Origin: Fulvimarina uroteuthidis
Lineage (GTDB): Bacteria; Pseudomonadota; Alphaproteobacteria; Rhizobiales; Rhizobiaceae
Assembly: GCF_034321785.1 (NCBI RefSeq)
Contig: NZ_JAXLPB010000001.1
Coordinates: 682,001 to 746,000, forward strand
Direction: 5' to 3'
DNA length: 64,000 bases
The position numbers and the translations under genes were made by a program. The notes below the pieces were generated by a model. The model was not told where the DNA came from, ran no database searches, and was given only the letters and a program-made list of their open reading frames with translations. Positions 35,501 through 43,483 of the stretch are shown one piece after another; position 1 is the stretch's first letter, and every line of letters begins with the position of its first letter.

Positions 35501-38500
35501 CCGAACGCGACGTTCGACCTTTCGGGTTCCGGCATCACCACGCCGCAGGTTTCGCAAGCCGGCATCCAGCCGCTGACCCTCGACGTCGCGGGCGCCTATG
35601 CGGACGGGACGGCCACCATCGAACGGGCGAACATCGTCGCGGGCCCGGCATCGCTGACAGCGTCCGGCACCGTCGGCCAGACCCTCGACCTCGAGGCGCA
35701 GCTCGACCAGTTCCCGGTCGGCATCGCCAACGCCTTCGTCGAGAACCTCAACGCCGCCGGCACGCTTTCGGGCACGGCGACGGCGACGGGCCCGGTGGGC
35801 GATCCGGCCGCGACCATCGACATTTCCGGCTCTGGAATCACGACGCGCGAGATCGTCCAGTCCGGCATCCAGCCGCTCAGCCTGCAGCTTTCGGGCACCT
35901 ACGCGGAAGGCACGGCAAGGATCGCCACGGGCACCGTCAATGTCGGCGACGGCTCCCTCGCCCTGTCGGGATCGGTCGGGCAGGATCTCGACGTCGACCT
36001 GGCGATCGACCGCTTGCCTGTCGGGCTCGCGAACGGCTTCGTCGAGGATCTCGGCGCGAGCGGCACGATCTCGGGCACGGCTTCGGCGACGGGCTCGATA
36101 TCCGATCCCGCCGCCGAATTCACGCTGACCGGGCGCCAGATCACGACGCAGGCGATCTCGGCGAGCGGCATCGATCCACTCAGCCTCGACGTTTCGGGCG
36201 CCTACGCCAACCAGACGCTGACGCTGACCAATGCAGAGCTCGATGTCGGCACCGGCTCGCTGACAGCGTCGGGCACGGTCGGTGACGAACTCGTCCTCGA
36301 TCTTGCCATCGACGAGTTGCCGGTCGGCCTTGCCAACGGCTTCGTCGAGGGGCTCGGCGCACAAGGCACGATCTCCGGCACCGGCATGGCGACGGGTTCG
36401 CTGTCCGACCCCCAGGCCGAATTCTCGCTTCAGGGTCGCGGCATCACCACGGCCGATATCGCCCGCTCCGGCATCGCGCCGCTGACGCTGGATGCGGCCG
36501 GTTCCTTCAGCGACGGCACCCTGTCCCTCCAGACGGCGGAACTCGATGTCGGAACCGGATCTCTCATCGCATCGGGAACGGTCGGCGAAAATCTCGATAT
36601 CGACGTCGATCTGAACGCCCTGCCTGTCGGCCTCGCCAACGGCTTCGTGGAAGGGCTTGGCGCGGAAGGCACGATCTCCGGCACGGCCTCGGCCACCGGC
36701 TCCCTGTCCGATCCGAACGCGGACTTCCAGCTGAACGGATCCGGTATCACGACCCGGCAATTGAAGGACGGCGATGTCGCCCCCCTGACGCTCGAGGCGG
36801 CTGGCTCCTACGCAAACGGTACGCTGACCCTTGCCAACGCGGCGCTGGACATCGGCTCGGGTTCGCTGACGGCGTCCGGCACGGTCGGCGACAGCCTCGA
36901 CATCACCGCCGATCTCGAAGCGTTGCCCGTGGCGCTGGCCAACGGCTTCGTCGAAGGCCTCGGCGCGCAAGGCACGATCTCCGGCACGGCGCGGGCAACC
37001 GGCCCCCTGGCGAACCCCGACGCCAGCTTCGACCTTCAGGGTTCGGGCATCACGACAGCCCAGATCGCGCGCTCGAACACCCCGCCCCTTTCCTTCGATG
37101 CCGCCGGTGCATACGCGGACGGAACCGTGCGGCTCGAAACGGCGGCGGTGAATGTCGGCAACGGATCGCTCACGGCATCGGGCACGATCGGCCAGACCCT
37201 CGACGTCTCGCTCGCCCTGAACCAGCTACCGGTCGGCCTTGCCAACGGTTTCGTCGAAGGTCTCGGCGCACAGGGCACGCTCTCGGGCACGGCCGAAGCG
37301 ACCGGTTCGGTCTCGAACCCGAACGCCGCCTTCGATATCTCGGCGTCCAACGTCTCGGTCGCCCAGAGCCGCGCCGCCGGCGCGCCCGCGATCGACGCCG
37401 CCATCGCCGGCACCTATGCCGACCAGGCCGTCGACCTGTCGCAGGCCGTGTTCAACGTCGGCCCGGGTCGCATCACGGTGACGGGCTCGGCCAGCGCCGG
37501 CAATCTCGATCTCGACGTCGCCATCGCGAACCTGCCGGCCTCGATCGCCAGCGCCGCGGCGCCAGGCATCGATCCGCAGGGCACGATCAACGGCACGGTG
37601 TCGGTCGACGGCTCGCCATCCAGCCCGTCGGTTCAGTACGATATCGATGCGTCCGGCGTATCGGTCGCGCAGACCCGCAACGCCGGCATCGGTGCGCTCG
37701 CCATCGATACGAGCGGCACCTTCGCCAACAATGTCGTCACGACCGATACCAGCGTTTCGGGCGCGGGGATCGCGCTCGACGCCAGCGGCTCGGTGAACCT
37801 GTCCGGCACGCCGACGCTGAACATCGCCGTCGACGGCACCGCCCCTCTGGAACTGGCCAACCGGACGCTCGCGGAAGGCGGCCGCTCGATCACCGGCACC
37901 GTCGCTGTCGACGCCAACATCACGGGACCGGTCACCCAGCCGAACGTCACCGGCTCGATCTCGACGTCGGGCGCGCGCTTCGTCGACGCCACGGCCAATC
38001 TCGTCGTCGACAACATCACGACGAGGATCGACCTGAACGGCCAGACGGCGACGATCAGCACGTTCTCGGCCAATCTCGGCCAGGGCGGCACCATCGAAGC
38101 CGGGGGCACGGTCTCGCTCGCCGCCCCCTTCGACGCGAACATCTCTGTGCGCCTCGACGACGGTCGCTATACCGATGGCGAGATCGTCACGGCGACGCTC
38201 TCGGCGGACCTTGCCATCACCGGCCCGTTGACCGACGGGCCGACGATCGCCGGCACGATCACATCGGACGAGATCAACGTTCTCGTTCCCGAAAACCTGC
38301 CGAGCTCGCTCGCCCGCATCGACGTGACCCATGTGAACGCCAATCCGGCGGTCTACGAACAGCAGCGCGAACTCAATCCGGAAAGCGCCGCCGGGACTTC
38401 GGGCAGCGCCGGCGTCAATCTCGACATCACCTTCTCGGCGCCCAACCAGGTGTTCGTGCGTGGCCGGGGGCTTGATCTGGAGCTCGGCGGAACGATCCAG

Positions 38501-39097
38501 ATCGAGGGCAATTCGGCTTCCCCCGAAATCACCGGCGCCTTCGACCTGATCCGGGGCCGCTTCGGCATTCTGGGCAAGCGGCTTGACTTCCAGGAAGGCA
38601 CCTTGACCTTCACCGGCAATCTCGTGCCGACCCTGGATCTTTTGGCAAGCTCGACCAGCGGCGACGTCACCGTGTTCATCGCCGTGACGGGCCCGGCGGA
38701 CGATCCGAGCTTCACCTTCTCGTCGAACCCGAACCTTCCCCAGGACGAAGTCTTGGCCCGCCTGATCTTCCAGCAGGGCACGAGCGATCTGTCGCCCTTG
38801 CAGATCGCGCAATTGGCCGAGGCCGCCGCGTCGCTGGCGGGCGTCGGAGGCTCGACCGGGCTTCTGGAGAACCTGCGCTCGCAGCTCGGCGTCGACGATC
38901 TCGACATTTCGACGACGGCCGATGGCGAAACCGCGGTCGGGGCCGGCAAGTATATCAACGACAACATCTATCTTGGCGTCGATTCGACCGGACGCGTGTC
39001 CGTCGACCTGAACCTGGGCGCGGGCCTCAAGGCGCGCGGCTCGGTGAACGGCGAAGGCAGCAGCGAGGTCGGCGTCTTCTACGAAGGCGAATTCTGA
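32537..39097 (+). CDS. tamB: TamB, inner-membrane-anchored translocation/assembly module (DUF490), repeat-expanded
   Basis: 2186 residues from ATG 32537; an in-frame TTG at 32531 overlapping the tamA stop is also possible. A signal-anchor (about residues 5-22) is followed by a very long Ala/Gly/Thr/Asp-rich beta-repeat protein and the conserved C-terminal TamB domain (ITFSAPNQVFVRGRGLDLELGG, RGRFGILGKRLDFQEGTLTF, GKYINDNIYLGVDSTGRV, ending YEGEF). TamB spans the periplasm as a hydrophobic groove and works with TamA. The typical size is about 1200-1500 residues; the excess here is explained by nine consecutive 101-102-residue units at residues about 857-1766 (see 35105-37834). The frame is intact throughout. 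Confidence 0.92.
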   Translation: MTAFARFLAILFGVLLAGSLASPREAGAQEFVANQIENLINSETLTVDIQGLSGAISGNVRIESVTVADPQGVFLTASDLALDWSPFSLVRSNVSVENLTAGQIVLERLPVGQPQAAEDETGGGFSLPSITADIDNIAIDEFILGEAIAGTRARLSAQASLSLADDPVNLALSANIERLDQPGRIALDLAFAPAENQLTVDIQASEPQGGLVATLLDIPDRPAVELSVNGSGPLSNFMANGELTIAGEQAASLTARADEIETGRRISLALSVAAARFVPDAYSRYVEGGANLDAQIVLNSDGTYRIEQAQLASNALRLNAEGTLDPSGPGNDLTLSLTSPDQGAIDIAFGETSLSIQSFTAAIDGALSNAALDLAAQLPAGGWGPYRATGVDAAVTSAGFDVTGLRGPLRIVATAEGMAAPEGIQERVLTAPLRIAVDGALTEAGLRFDPSTATTETAELSVQGTAALDFSVFDLTVDSTFQTSALSAALVPIAGETLGLAGNVERTPTGGFRVSDLALDSTGLAIAGNAALENESVSADITGQLKEAASLNASLAGTAEFALEASGPLDKPDIDLTLDGNQLSINGQELADLEVLARGSLASDAPTGTLRITGTLDGAPLEGRADLRTQPNGDRQIADLLIRQGENRVTGDLTLTENFTPLGSIRVAIEDLGPLAALGGLDASGDVNGTIGLDRAADGTPIARPEITASNLTVAGTTLQGAAIDVDVADYLGTPFATGSVTATAIDTGAVALSDLDVQLTREGEFNALAATARANGVPIDLGARARFAPDETVLALTRLIADIPEARVALQDSAQVRIADGTTSLDGFTLAVGDGSLSVEGSIGERLDLTAAMNAVPLAVAGPFVDGVDPAGTISGTAEVSGTSADPTAVFDVSGQDLTTRQLAETDVPPVDLSANGRYADGVLTLTEANATFGEGSLTASGSIGETYDLTATLRELPVGLANGFVPGLDASGDLSGNARVTGPRDDPNATFDLSGSGITTPQVSQAGIQPLTLDVAGAYADGTATIERANIVAGPASLTASGTVGQTLDLEAQLDQFPVGIANAFVENLNAAGTLSGTATATGPVGDPAATIDISGSGITTREIVQSGIQPLSLQLSGTYAEGTARIATGTVNVGDGSLALSGSVGQDLDVDLAIDRLPVGLANGFVEDLGASGTISGTASATGSISDPAAEFTLTGRQITTQAISASGIDPLSLDVSGAYANQTLTLTNAELDVGTGSLTASGTVGDELVLDLAIDELPVGLANGFVEGLGAQGTISGTGMATGSLSDPQAEFSLQGRGITTADIARSGIAPLTLDAAGSFSDGTLSLQTAELDVGTGSLIASGTVGENLDIDVDLNALPVGLANGFVEGLGAEGTISGTASATGSLSDPNADFQLNGSGITTRQLKDGDVAPLTLEAAGSYANGTLTLANAALDIGSGSLTASGTVGDSLDITADLEALPVALANGFVEGLGAQGTISGTARATGPLANPDASFDLQGSGITTAQIARSNTPPLSFDAAGAYADGTVRLETAAVNVGNGSLTASGTIGQTLDVSLALNQLPVGLANGFVEGLGAQGTLSGTAEATGSVSNPNAAFDISASNVSVAQSRAAGAPAIDAAIAGTYADQAVDLSQAVFNVGPGRITVTGSASAGNLDLDVAIANLPASIASAAAPGIDPQGTINGTVSVDGSPSSPSVQYDIDASGVSVAQTRNAGIGALAIDTSGTFANNVVTTDTSVSGAGIALDASGSVNLSGTPTLNIAVDGTAPLELANRTLAEGGRSITGTVAVDANITGPVTQPNVTGSISTSGARFVDATANLVVDNITTRIDLNGQTATISTFSANLGQGGTIEAGGTVSLAAPFDANISVRLDDGRYTDGEIVTATLSADLAITGPLTDGPTIAGTITSDEINVLVPENLPSSLARIDVTHVNANPAVYEQQRELNPESAAGTSGSAGVNLDITFSAPNQVFVRGRGLDLELGGTIQIEGNSASPEITGAFDLIRGRFGILGKRLDFQEGTLTFTGNLVPTLDLLASSTSGDVTVFIAVTGPADDPSFTFSSNPNLPQDEVLARLIFQQGTSDLSPLQIAQLAEAAASLAGVGGSTGLLENLRSQLGVDDLDISTTADGETAVGAGKYINDNIYLGVDSTGRVSVDLNLGAGLKARGSVNGEGSSEVGVFYEGEF
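35105..37834 (+). repeat. Nine tandem 303-base (101-residue) units inside tamB
   Basis: Units begin at 35105, 35408, 35711, 36014, 36317, 36620, 36923, 37226 and 37532. The first seven are exactly 303 bases, the eighth 306. Each starts with a version of LPVGLANGFVEGLGAQG, continues TISGTASATGSLSDPNA, then a GSGITT box, and ends SLTASGTVG plus a VDLAI-type strand. Units 4-8 are the most alike; units 1 and 9 are more diverged, as expected if central copies were duplicated more recently. A tenth diverged match (TAPLELANRTLAEGG...) begins the ordinary C-terminal part. Confidence 0.93.
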
Positions 39098-39119
39098 TCG
39101 CAGCTTGCCGTTTTCGACC

Positions 39120-39171
39120 AGCCGGGGCGGGTCCGGTTCGAGCCCGGCGCACGGGCGGGACCCGGCCGGCT
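39120..39171 (+). terminator. Long hairpin after tamB (no U-tract)
   Basis: 39120-39134 pairs with 39157-39171 over 15 positions with two mismatches (AGCCGG..CGGGTCC against its complement), with a 22-base loop. It begins 23 bases after the tamB stop. There is no run of T after it, so it may be an mRNA-protecting stem or a weak terminator. Confidence 0.4.
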
Positions 39172-39308
39172 CCCCGATCGCGCCTTCGGCAGACATCCGA
39201 ACCGGGCGGCGATGCGTAGCTATGGGAACAGGATCCGCGTCCTTCCCGTCACGCAGGCGCTGGGGGAAGGACGCCGGATCGAACCCTTGCCCAAACGGAG
39301 GTCGTCGC

Positions 39309-39902
39309 ATGGCTTTGAGACCCGTCAATCGCCGGACGTTCGCGGCCGGGCTCGTCGCCGCGCTCGCCATGCCGCATCTTGCCGCGAATGCGCGCGCAGA
39401 GACCGGCTTCGGGACCGTTCGCCTCGTCCGCACGCCCGCCTGCGGCAACGATCCGCTGACGCCGGCGCAGACGGCGGGCCCGTTCTTCTCGTCCGGGTCC
39501 CCGCGCAAGGCCAACTTCACCCGCGACAGCGAGGGCGGCGCGCCGATCCTCCTCTTCGGTCTGGTTCTCGACCGGGACTGCCGCCCGGTCCCGGGCGCCA
39601 AAATCGATATCTGGCATGCCGATGCGGCCGGCCGCTACGACAATTCCGGGTTCCGGTTGCGCGGCCACCAGTTTTCCGACGATCAGGGCCGATGGCGCGT
39701 GCAGACGATCCTTCCCGGGCTCTATCCCGGCCGCACGCGCCATATCCATGTGCGGGTCCAGCCACGCGGCGGGTCGATCCTGACGACCCAGCTCTATTTT
39801 CCGCGGATCGCGCAGAACCGCCGGGACGGTCTCTTCGACCCCAATCTCCTGATGGCGTTCGATCCCGGGGCCGGGCGCGGCCGCTTCGACTTCGTGGTGT
39901 GA
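39309..39902 (+). CDS. Tat-exported intradiol ring-cleavage dioxygenase-like protein
   Basis: 197 residues, ATG 39309 with GGAGG six bases before it. The N-terminus is a twin-arginine signal (NRRTFAAGLVAALAMPHLAANARA, about residues 7-30). The rest matches the catalytic beta-core of protocatechuate/catechol intradiol dioxygenases: the entry motif TPAQTAGPFF, GAKIDIWHADAAGRYD with one iron-ligand Tyr, and LYPGRTRHIHVRV with the second Tyr and the two His ligands of Fe(III). Classical family members are cytoplasmic; export suggests action on aromatic compounds in the periplasm. It stands alone between tamB and an aldehyde dehydrogenase, with no aromatic-degradation cluster. Confidence 0.83.
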   Translation: MALRPVNRRTFAAGLVAALAMPHLAANARAETGFGTVRLVRTPACGNDPLTPAQTAGPFFSSGSPRKANFTRDSEGGAPILLFGLVLDRDCRPVPGAKIDIWHADAAGRYDNSGFRLRGHQFSDDQGRWRVQTILPGLYPGRTRHIHVRVQPRGGSILTTQLYFPRIAQNRRDGLFDPNLLMAFDPGAGRGRFDFVV

Positions 39903-40191
39903 GCCGGCCGTCCTTGCGCCGGCCCGATGGCTGGACTTCTCTGTCCGACGGTCGATATCAGACGGTCGGAAACAGGCGTGCGATCGGAGCCTCCCGGACG
40001 ATCCGGATGCGCCGGGCAATGCGGCCCGGAGCGTATCGGGATCGGCGCGGCGAGCGCGGGGTTCGCACGCGCTGACCTGCCTGCAACCAGCCTCCGGCCT
40101 GCGTGCGCGGGGGCATGCGGGGCGAAGATGCGCGTCGATTTTCGCGTTTCGAGCCCGTATCCGTCACCCACAAGCTTGAGCGAGAGCCTTC

Positions 40192-41556
40192 ATGCCCATC
40201 AGCATCAATCCCGCCACCGGCGACATCATCGAGGAATATGCCGAGCACACCGACAGCGATATCGAGCGCGCCCTCGGCAATGCCGATCTGGCCTATCGCG
40301 ACTGGCGCAGGTCGAGCCTTCGGGACCGCTCGGACCTTCTGATGCGGATCGCGGACGGCCTCGAGGCGCGCAAGGAGGATCTGGGCCGGATCGCGACCCT
40401 CGAAATGGGCAAGCGTATCAAGGAGGCGGTGGCCGAGGTCGAGAAGTGCGCGATGGCCTGCCGCTACTATGCCGAGCACGGCCCGCAGATGATCGCCGAC
40501 GATCATCGCGCCGGGGGCCCGGCTTCGGAGAACTTCGTCGCCTATCTGCCGATCGGGCCGATTCTCGCCGTGATGCCGTGGAACTTCCCCTACTGGCAGT
40601 GCCTCCGCTTCGTCGCGCCGGCCGTCATGGCGGGCAATGTCGCGCTCCTCAAGCACGCCTCGAACGTGTCGCGCTGTGCGCTCGAGATCGAACGGGTGAT
40701 GCTCGATGCCGGCGCGCCTCAGGGCGTGTTCCAGACACTCCTGATCTCCTCCTCCAAGGTCGAAGGCATCCTGAAGGACCGTCGCATCAGGGCGGCGACG
40801 CTCACCGGATCTGAAGGCGCGGGCGCCGCCGTCGCGGCAACGTGCGGGCGCGAGATCAAGACGACCGTCCTCGAACTCGGCGGCTCCGACCCGTTCATCG
40901 TCATGCCCTCGGCCGACTTGCCGAAGGCGATCGATCTCGGCATCACGGCCCGCATGCAGAACAACGGCCAGAGCTGCATCGCCGGCAAGCGCTTCATCGT
41001 TCACGCAGATGTCTACGAGCGCTATCTCGAAGCCTATGCCGAACGGGTCGAGGCGATGACGCTCGGAGATCCGATGGATGCGCAGACCGATCTCGGTCCG
41101 CTTTCGACGCAACAGGGCGTTGCCGATCTCAAGGACCAGATCGACCGCTCCGTGAAGGCCGGCGCACGGCTCGTTGCCGGCGGCGAGGCACCGGAGGGAC
41201 CGGGCTTCTTCTACAAGGCGTCCATCCTGGCGGACGTTCCCGAAAACGCCCCGGCCTATCGCGAGGAGCTCTTCGGCCCCTGCGCCATCATGTTCAAGGT
41301 GACATCCATCGACGAGGCGATCGATCTGGCGAACGATTCCGATTTCGGGCTCGGCGGCGCGGTCTTCACGAACGATCGGGCCGAACAGGATCGCTTCATC
41401 CGCGAACTCGATACCGGCGGCACGCACATCAACCGGATGACGGCGTCCCACCCGGCTCTGCCCTTCGGCGGCGTGAAGCTCTCCGGCTACGGCCGCGAAC
41501 TGTCCCACGAGGGCATCCGCGCCTTCATGAACGCCAAGACCGTCACGCGCGACTGA
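40192..41556 (+). CDS. NAD(P)-dependent succinate-semialdehyde dehydrogenase-type aldehyde dehydrogenase
   Basis: 454 residues, normal for this family branch. Motifs are PWNFPYWQCLRFVAPAVMAGN (active-site Asn and substrate channel), TLTGSEGAGAAVA (nucleotide loop), LELGGSDPFIV (general-base Glu) and NNGQSCIAGKRF (catalytic Cys). The branch with INPATGDIIEEYAEH at the start and PFGGVKLSGYGRELSHEGIRAF at the end is the GabD/Sad type that oxidises succinate semialdehyde to succinate. No gabT neighbour is seen, so the pathway (GABA, putrescine or other) is open. It probably forms a single-gene unit. Confidence 0.87.
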   Translation: MPISINPATGDIIEEYAEHTDSDIERALGNADLAYRDWRRSSLRDRSDLLMRIADGLEARKEDLGRIATLEMGKRIKEAVAEVEKCAMACRYYAEHGPQMIADDHRAGGPASENFVAYLPIGPILAVMPWNFPYWQCLRFVAPAVMAGNVALLKHASNVSRCALEIERVMLDAGAPQGVFQTLLISSSKVEGILKDRRIRAATLTGSEGAGAAVAATCGREIKTTVLELGGSDPFIVMPSADLPKAIDLGITARMQNNGQSCIAGKRFIVHADVYERYLEAYAERVEAMTLGDPMDAQTDLGPLSTQQGVADLKDQIDRSVKAGARLVAGGEAPEGPGFFYKASILADVPENAPAYREELFGPCAIMFKVTSIDEAIDLANDSDFGLGGAVFTNDRAEQDRFIRELDTGGTHINRMTASHPALPFGGVKLSGYGRELSHEGIRAFMNAKTVTRD

Positions 41557-41854
41557 CGCTTCGGGCGAGGATCGTTCGCGGGCGGGCTCTGACGCGGAGG
41601 CGTCCGAGCCCGCCCCGCCGTCCGGGGCGCGCCGGGCGACCCGTGCCGACGAGACGCGTCTATCGGGGCCGGTCGGTCAGCCTCATAAAAGTGCAATCTT
41701 GCAATTTGTTCGAATGGAGGGCACCCATGTGTCCCGATGCGGCGTACCGCCTTCGCGCGGTCCGTTTGAACTATTCGCACCATTCGCTAGGATTGCCGGA
41801 ATGCGCATGATAGTTCGTCGGGCCGAAGAACACAGCCAGATCTGGGAGTGAGCC
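41557..41854 (+). promoter_or_regulatory. Upstream region of the pgi-glg operon
   Basis: A 298-base gap. The part around 41685-41715 is AT-richer and holds two TGCAAT direct repeats (41692-41697 and 41700-41705), a possible control site. No long frame with recognisable content. GGGAG at 41844-41848 serves the TTG start of pgi. Confidence 0.4.
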
Positions 41855-43477
41855 TTGTATCCTGACGCGATTGCAAGCGCGGCGGCACGTGCCGAGAAGA
41901 TCGGCATCCGCGCCCTGTTCGAGACCGACGGCAACCGCTTCGACACGATGTCGTTCGCGCAGGACGATCTGATCCTCGATCTGTCGAAGACGGCGATCGA
42001 CGGCGAGGCGCTCCGGGCGCTGCTCGCCTTCGCCGGCGACCGGGGCGTCGAGGCAGGGCGCGACGCGATGTTCGCCGGCCGGAAGATCAACGAGACCGAG
42101 GGCCGCAGCGTCCTCCACCCTGCCCTGCGCGGCCTGCCCGAAGACGGCTTTGCCGCCGACGGAAGGAAGGTCGGCGACGATGTCGAGAGCGTGCTCCGGC
42201 AGATGGGCGACTTCGCGGACGGCGTGCGCGACGGCGGCGAGACCGGCGCGATGGGTCACGCCTTCACCGACGTGGTCAATATCGGCATCGGCGGCTCCGA
42301 TCTCGGCCCCGCCATGGCGACGCTGGCGCTGCGCCCCTATCATGACGGGCCGGACATCCATTACGTCTCCAACGTCGACGGCGCGCACCTGTCCGACACG
42401 CTGGAGACGCTTGATCCCAGGACCACCCTCGTCATCGTCGCCTCGAAAACCTTCACGACGATCGAGACCATGACGAACGCGGCGACGGCGCGGCGCTGGA
42501 TCGTCGCCGCGCTCGGCGAGGATGCGGTGAAGCATCATTTCGCCGCCGTCTCGACCGCGCTCGACAAGGTCGCCGAATTCGGCATTTCGGACGATCGCAT
42601 CTTCGGCTTCTGGGACTGGGTCGGCGGGCGCTATTCCATCTGGTCGGCCATCGGCCTGCCGCTGGCGATCGCGGTCGGCCCCGAAGGGTTCCGCGAATTC
42701 CTCGCCGGGGCGCGCGAGATGGACCGGCATTTCCTGTCGGCCCCGATGGCGGACAATCTACCCGTCCTGCTCGGCCTTGCCGGCTGGTGGCACCGGGTCG
42801 CCATGGACTGCCCGACGCGGGCGATCATCCCCTACGACCAGCGCCTGTCGCGATTTCCCGCCTATCTCCAGCAGCTCGACATGGAATCGAACGGCAAGCG
42901 TGTCGGCCGCGACGGCGAGCCGGTGGCGATCTCCGGTCCCGTCGCCTGGGGCGAGCCCGGCACGAACGGCCAGCACGCCTTCTTCCAGCTGATCCATCAG
43001 GGCACCGACATCGTCCCCGTCGAGTTTCTCGTCGGCGCCAACGCCCATGAGGGCGAGGACATGCGGGTGCACCAGGATCTGCTCCTGGCCAACTGCCTTG
43101 CCCAGTCGGCCGCGCTGATGCGCGGGCGCACCCTCGACGAGGCCCGCAGGCAGCTGCTCGATGCGGGCGCCTCGCCGGAAGAGGCCGACCGCATCGCCCC
43201 GCACCGGGTGTTTCCCGGCGACCGCCCCTCGATCACCCTCTTATATGCGACGCTCGACGCCCGAACCCTCGGGCGCCTGATCGCACTCTACGAACACCGC
43301 GTTTTCGTCGAAGCCCAGCTCTTCGGCATCAACGCATTCGATCAATGGGGTGTCGAACTTGGCAAGGAACTCGCCAAAGACCTCGTCCCGGTCGTGACGG
43401 GAGAACAGGACGCCGGGGACCGCGACGGCTCCACGCGCGGCCTCGTTGCGGCCATCCAGGCTTTGAGAAGGAAATAG
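41855..43477 (+). CDS. pgi: Glucose-6-phosphate isomerase
   Basis: 540 residues from a TTG start (GGGAG ribosome site six bases upstream; no ATG fits the conserved N-terminus). The enzyme interconverts glucose-6-P and fructose-6-P. The two family signatures are visible as VNIGIGGSDLGPAMA and the region VASKTFTTIETMTNA. Further conserved parts are FGFWDWVGGRYSIWSAIGLP, NGQHAFFQLIHQGT and the C-terminal NAFDQWGVELGKELA. It is the first gene of the glycogen operon, six bases before glgP, which links gluconeogenic F6P directly to glycogen synthesis. Confidence 0.96.
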   Translation: MYPDAIASAAARAEKIGIRALFETDGNRFDTMSFAQDDLILDLSKTAIDGEALRALLAFAGDRGVEAGRDAMFAGRKINETEGRSVLHPALRGLPEDGFAADGRKVGDDVESVLRQMGDFADGVRDGGETGAMGHAFTDVVNIGIGGSDLGPAMATLALRPYHDGPDIHYVSNVDGAHLSDTLETLDPRTTLVIVASKTFTTIETMTNAATARRWIVAALGEDAVKHHFAAVSTALDKVAEFGISDDRIFGFWDWVGGRYSIWSAIGLPLAIAVGPEGFREFLAGAREMDRHFLSAPMADNLPVLLGLAGWWHRVAMDCPTRAIIPYDQRLSRFPAYLQQLDMESNGKRVGRDGEPVAISGPVAWGEPGTNGQHAFFQLIHQGTDIVPVEFLVGANAHEGEDMRVHQDLLLANCLAQSAALMRGRTLDEARRQLLDAGASPEEADRIAPHRVFPGDRPSITLLYATLDARTLGRLIALYEHRVFVEAQLFGINAFDQWGVELGKELAKDLVPVVTGEQDAGDRDGSTRGLVAAIQALRRK

Positions 43478-43483
43478 GACATC

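Noticed and set aside
33992..36970. 992-codon minus-strand frame opposite tamB
   Set aside because: Periodic only because it mirrors the TamB repeats; no domain and no promoter.
39132..39148. Second T-loop-like stretch (CCGGTTCGAGCCCGG)
   Set aside because: Explained as part of the loop of the hairpin after tamB; no other tRNA arms.
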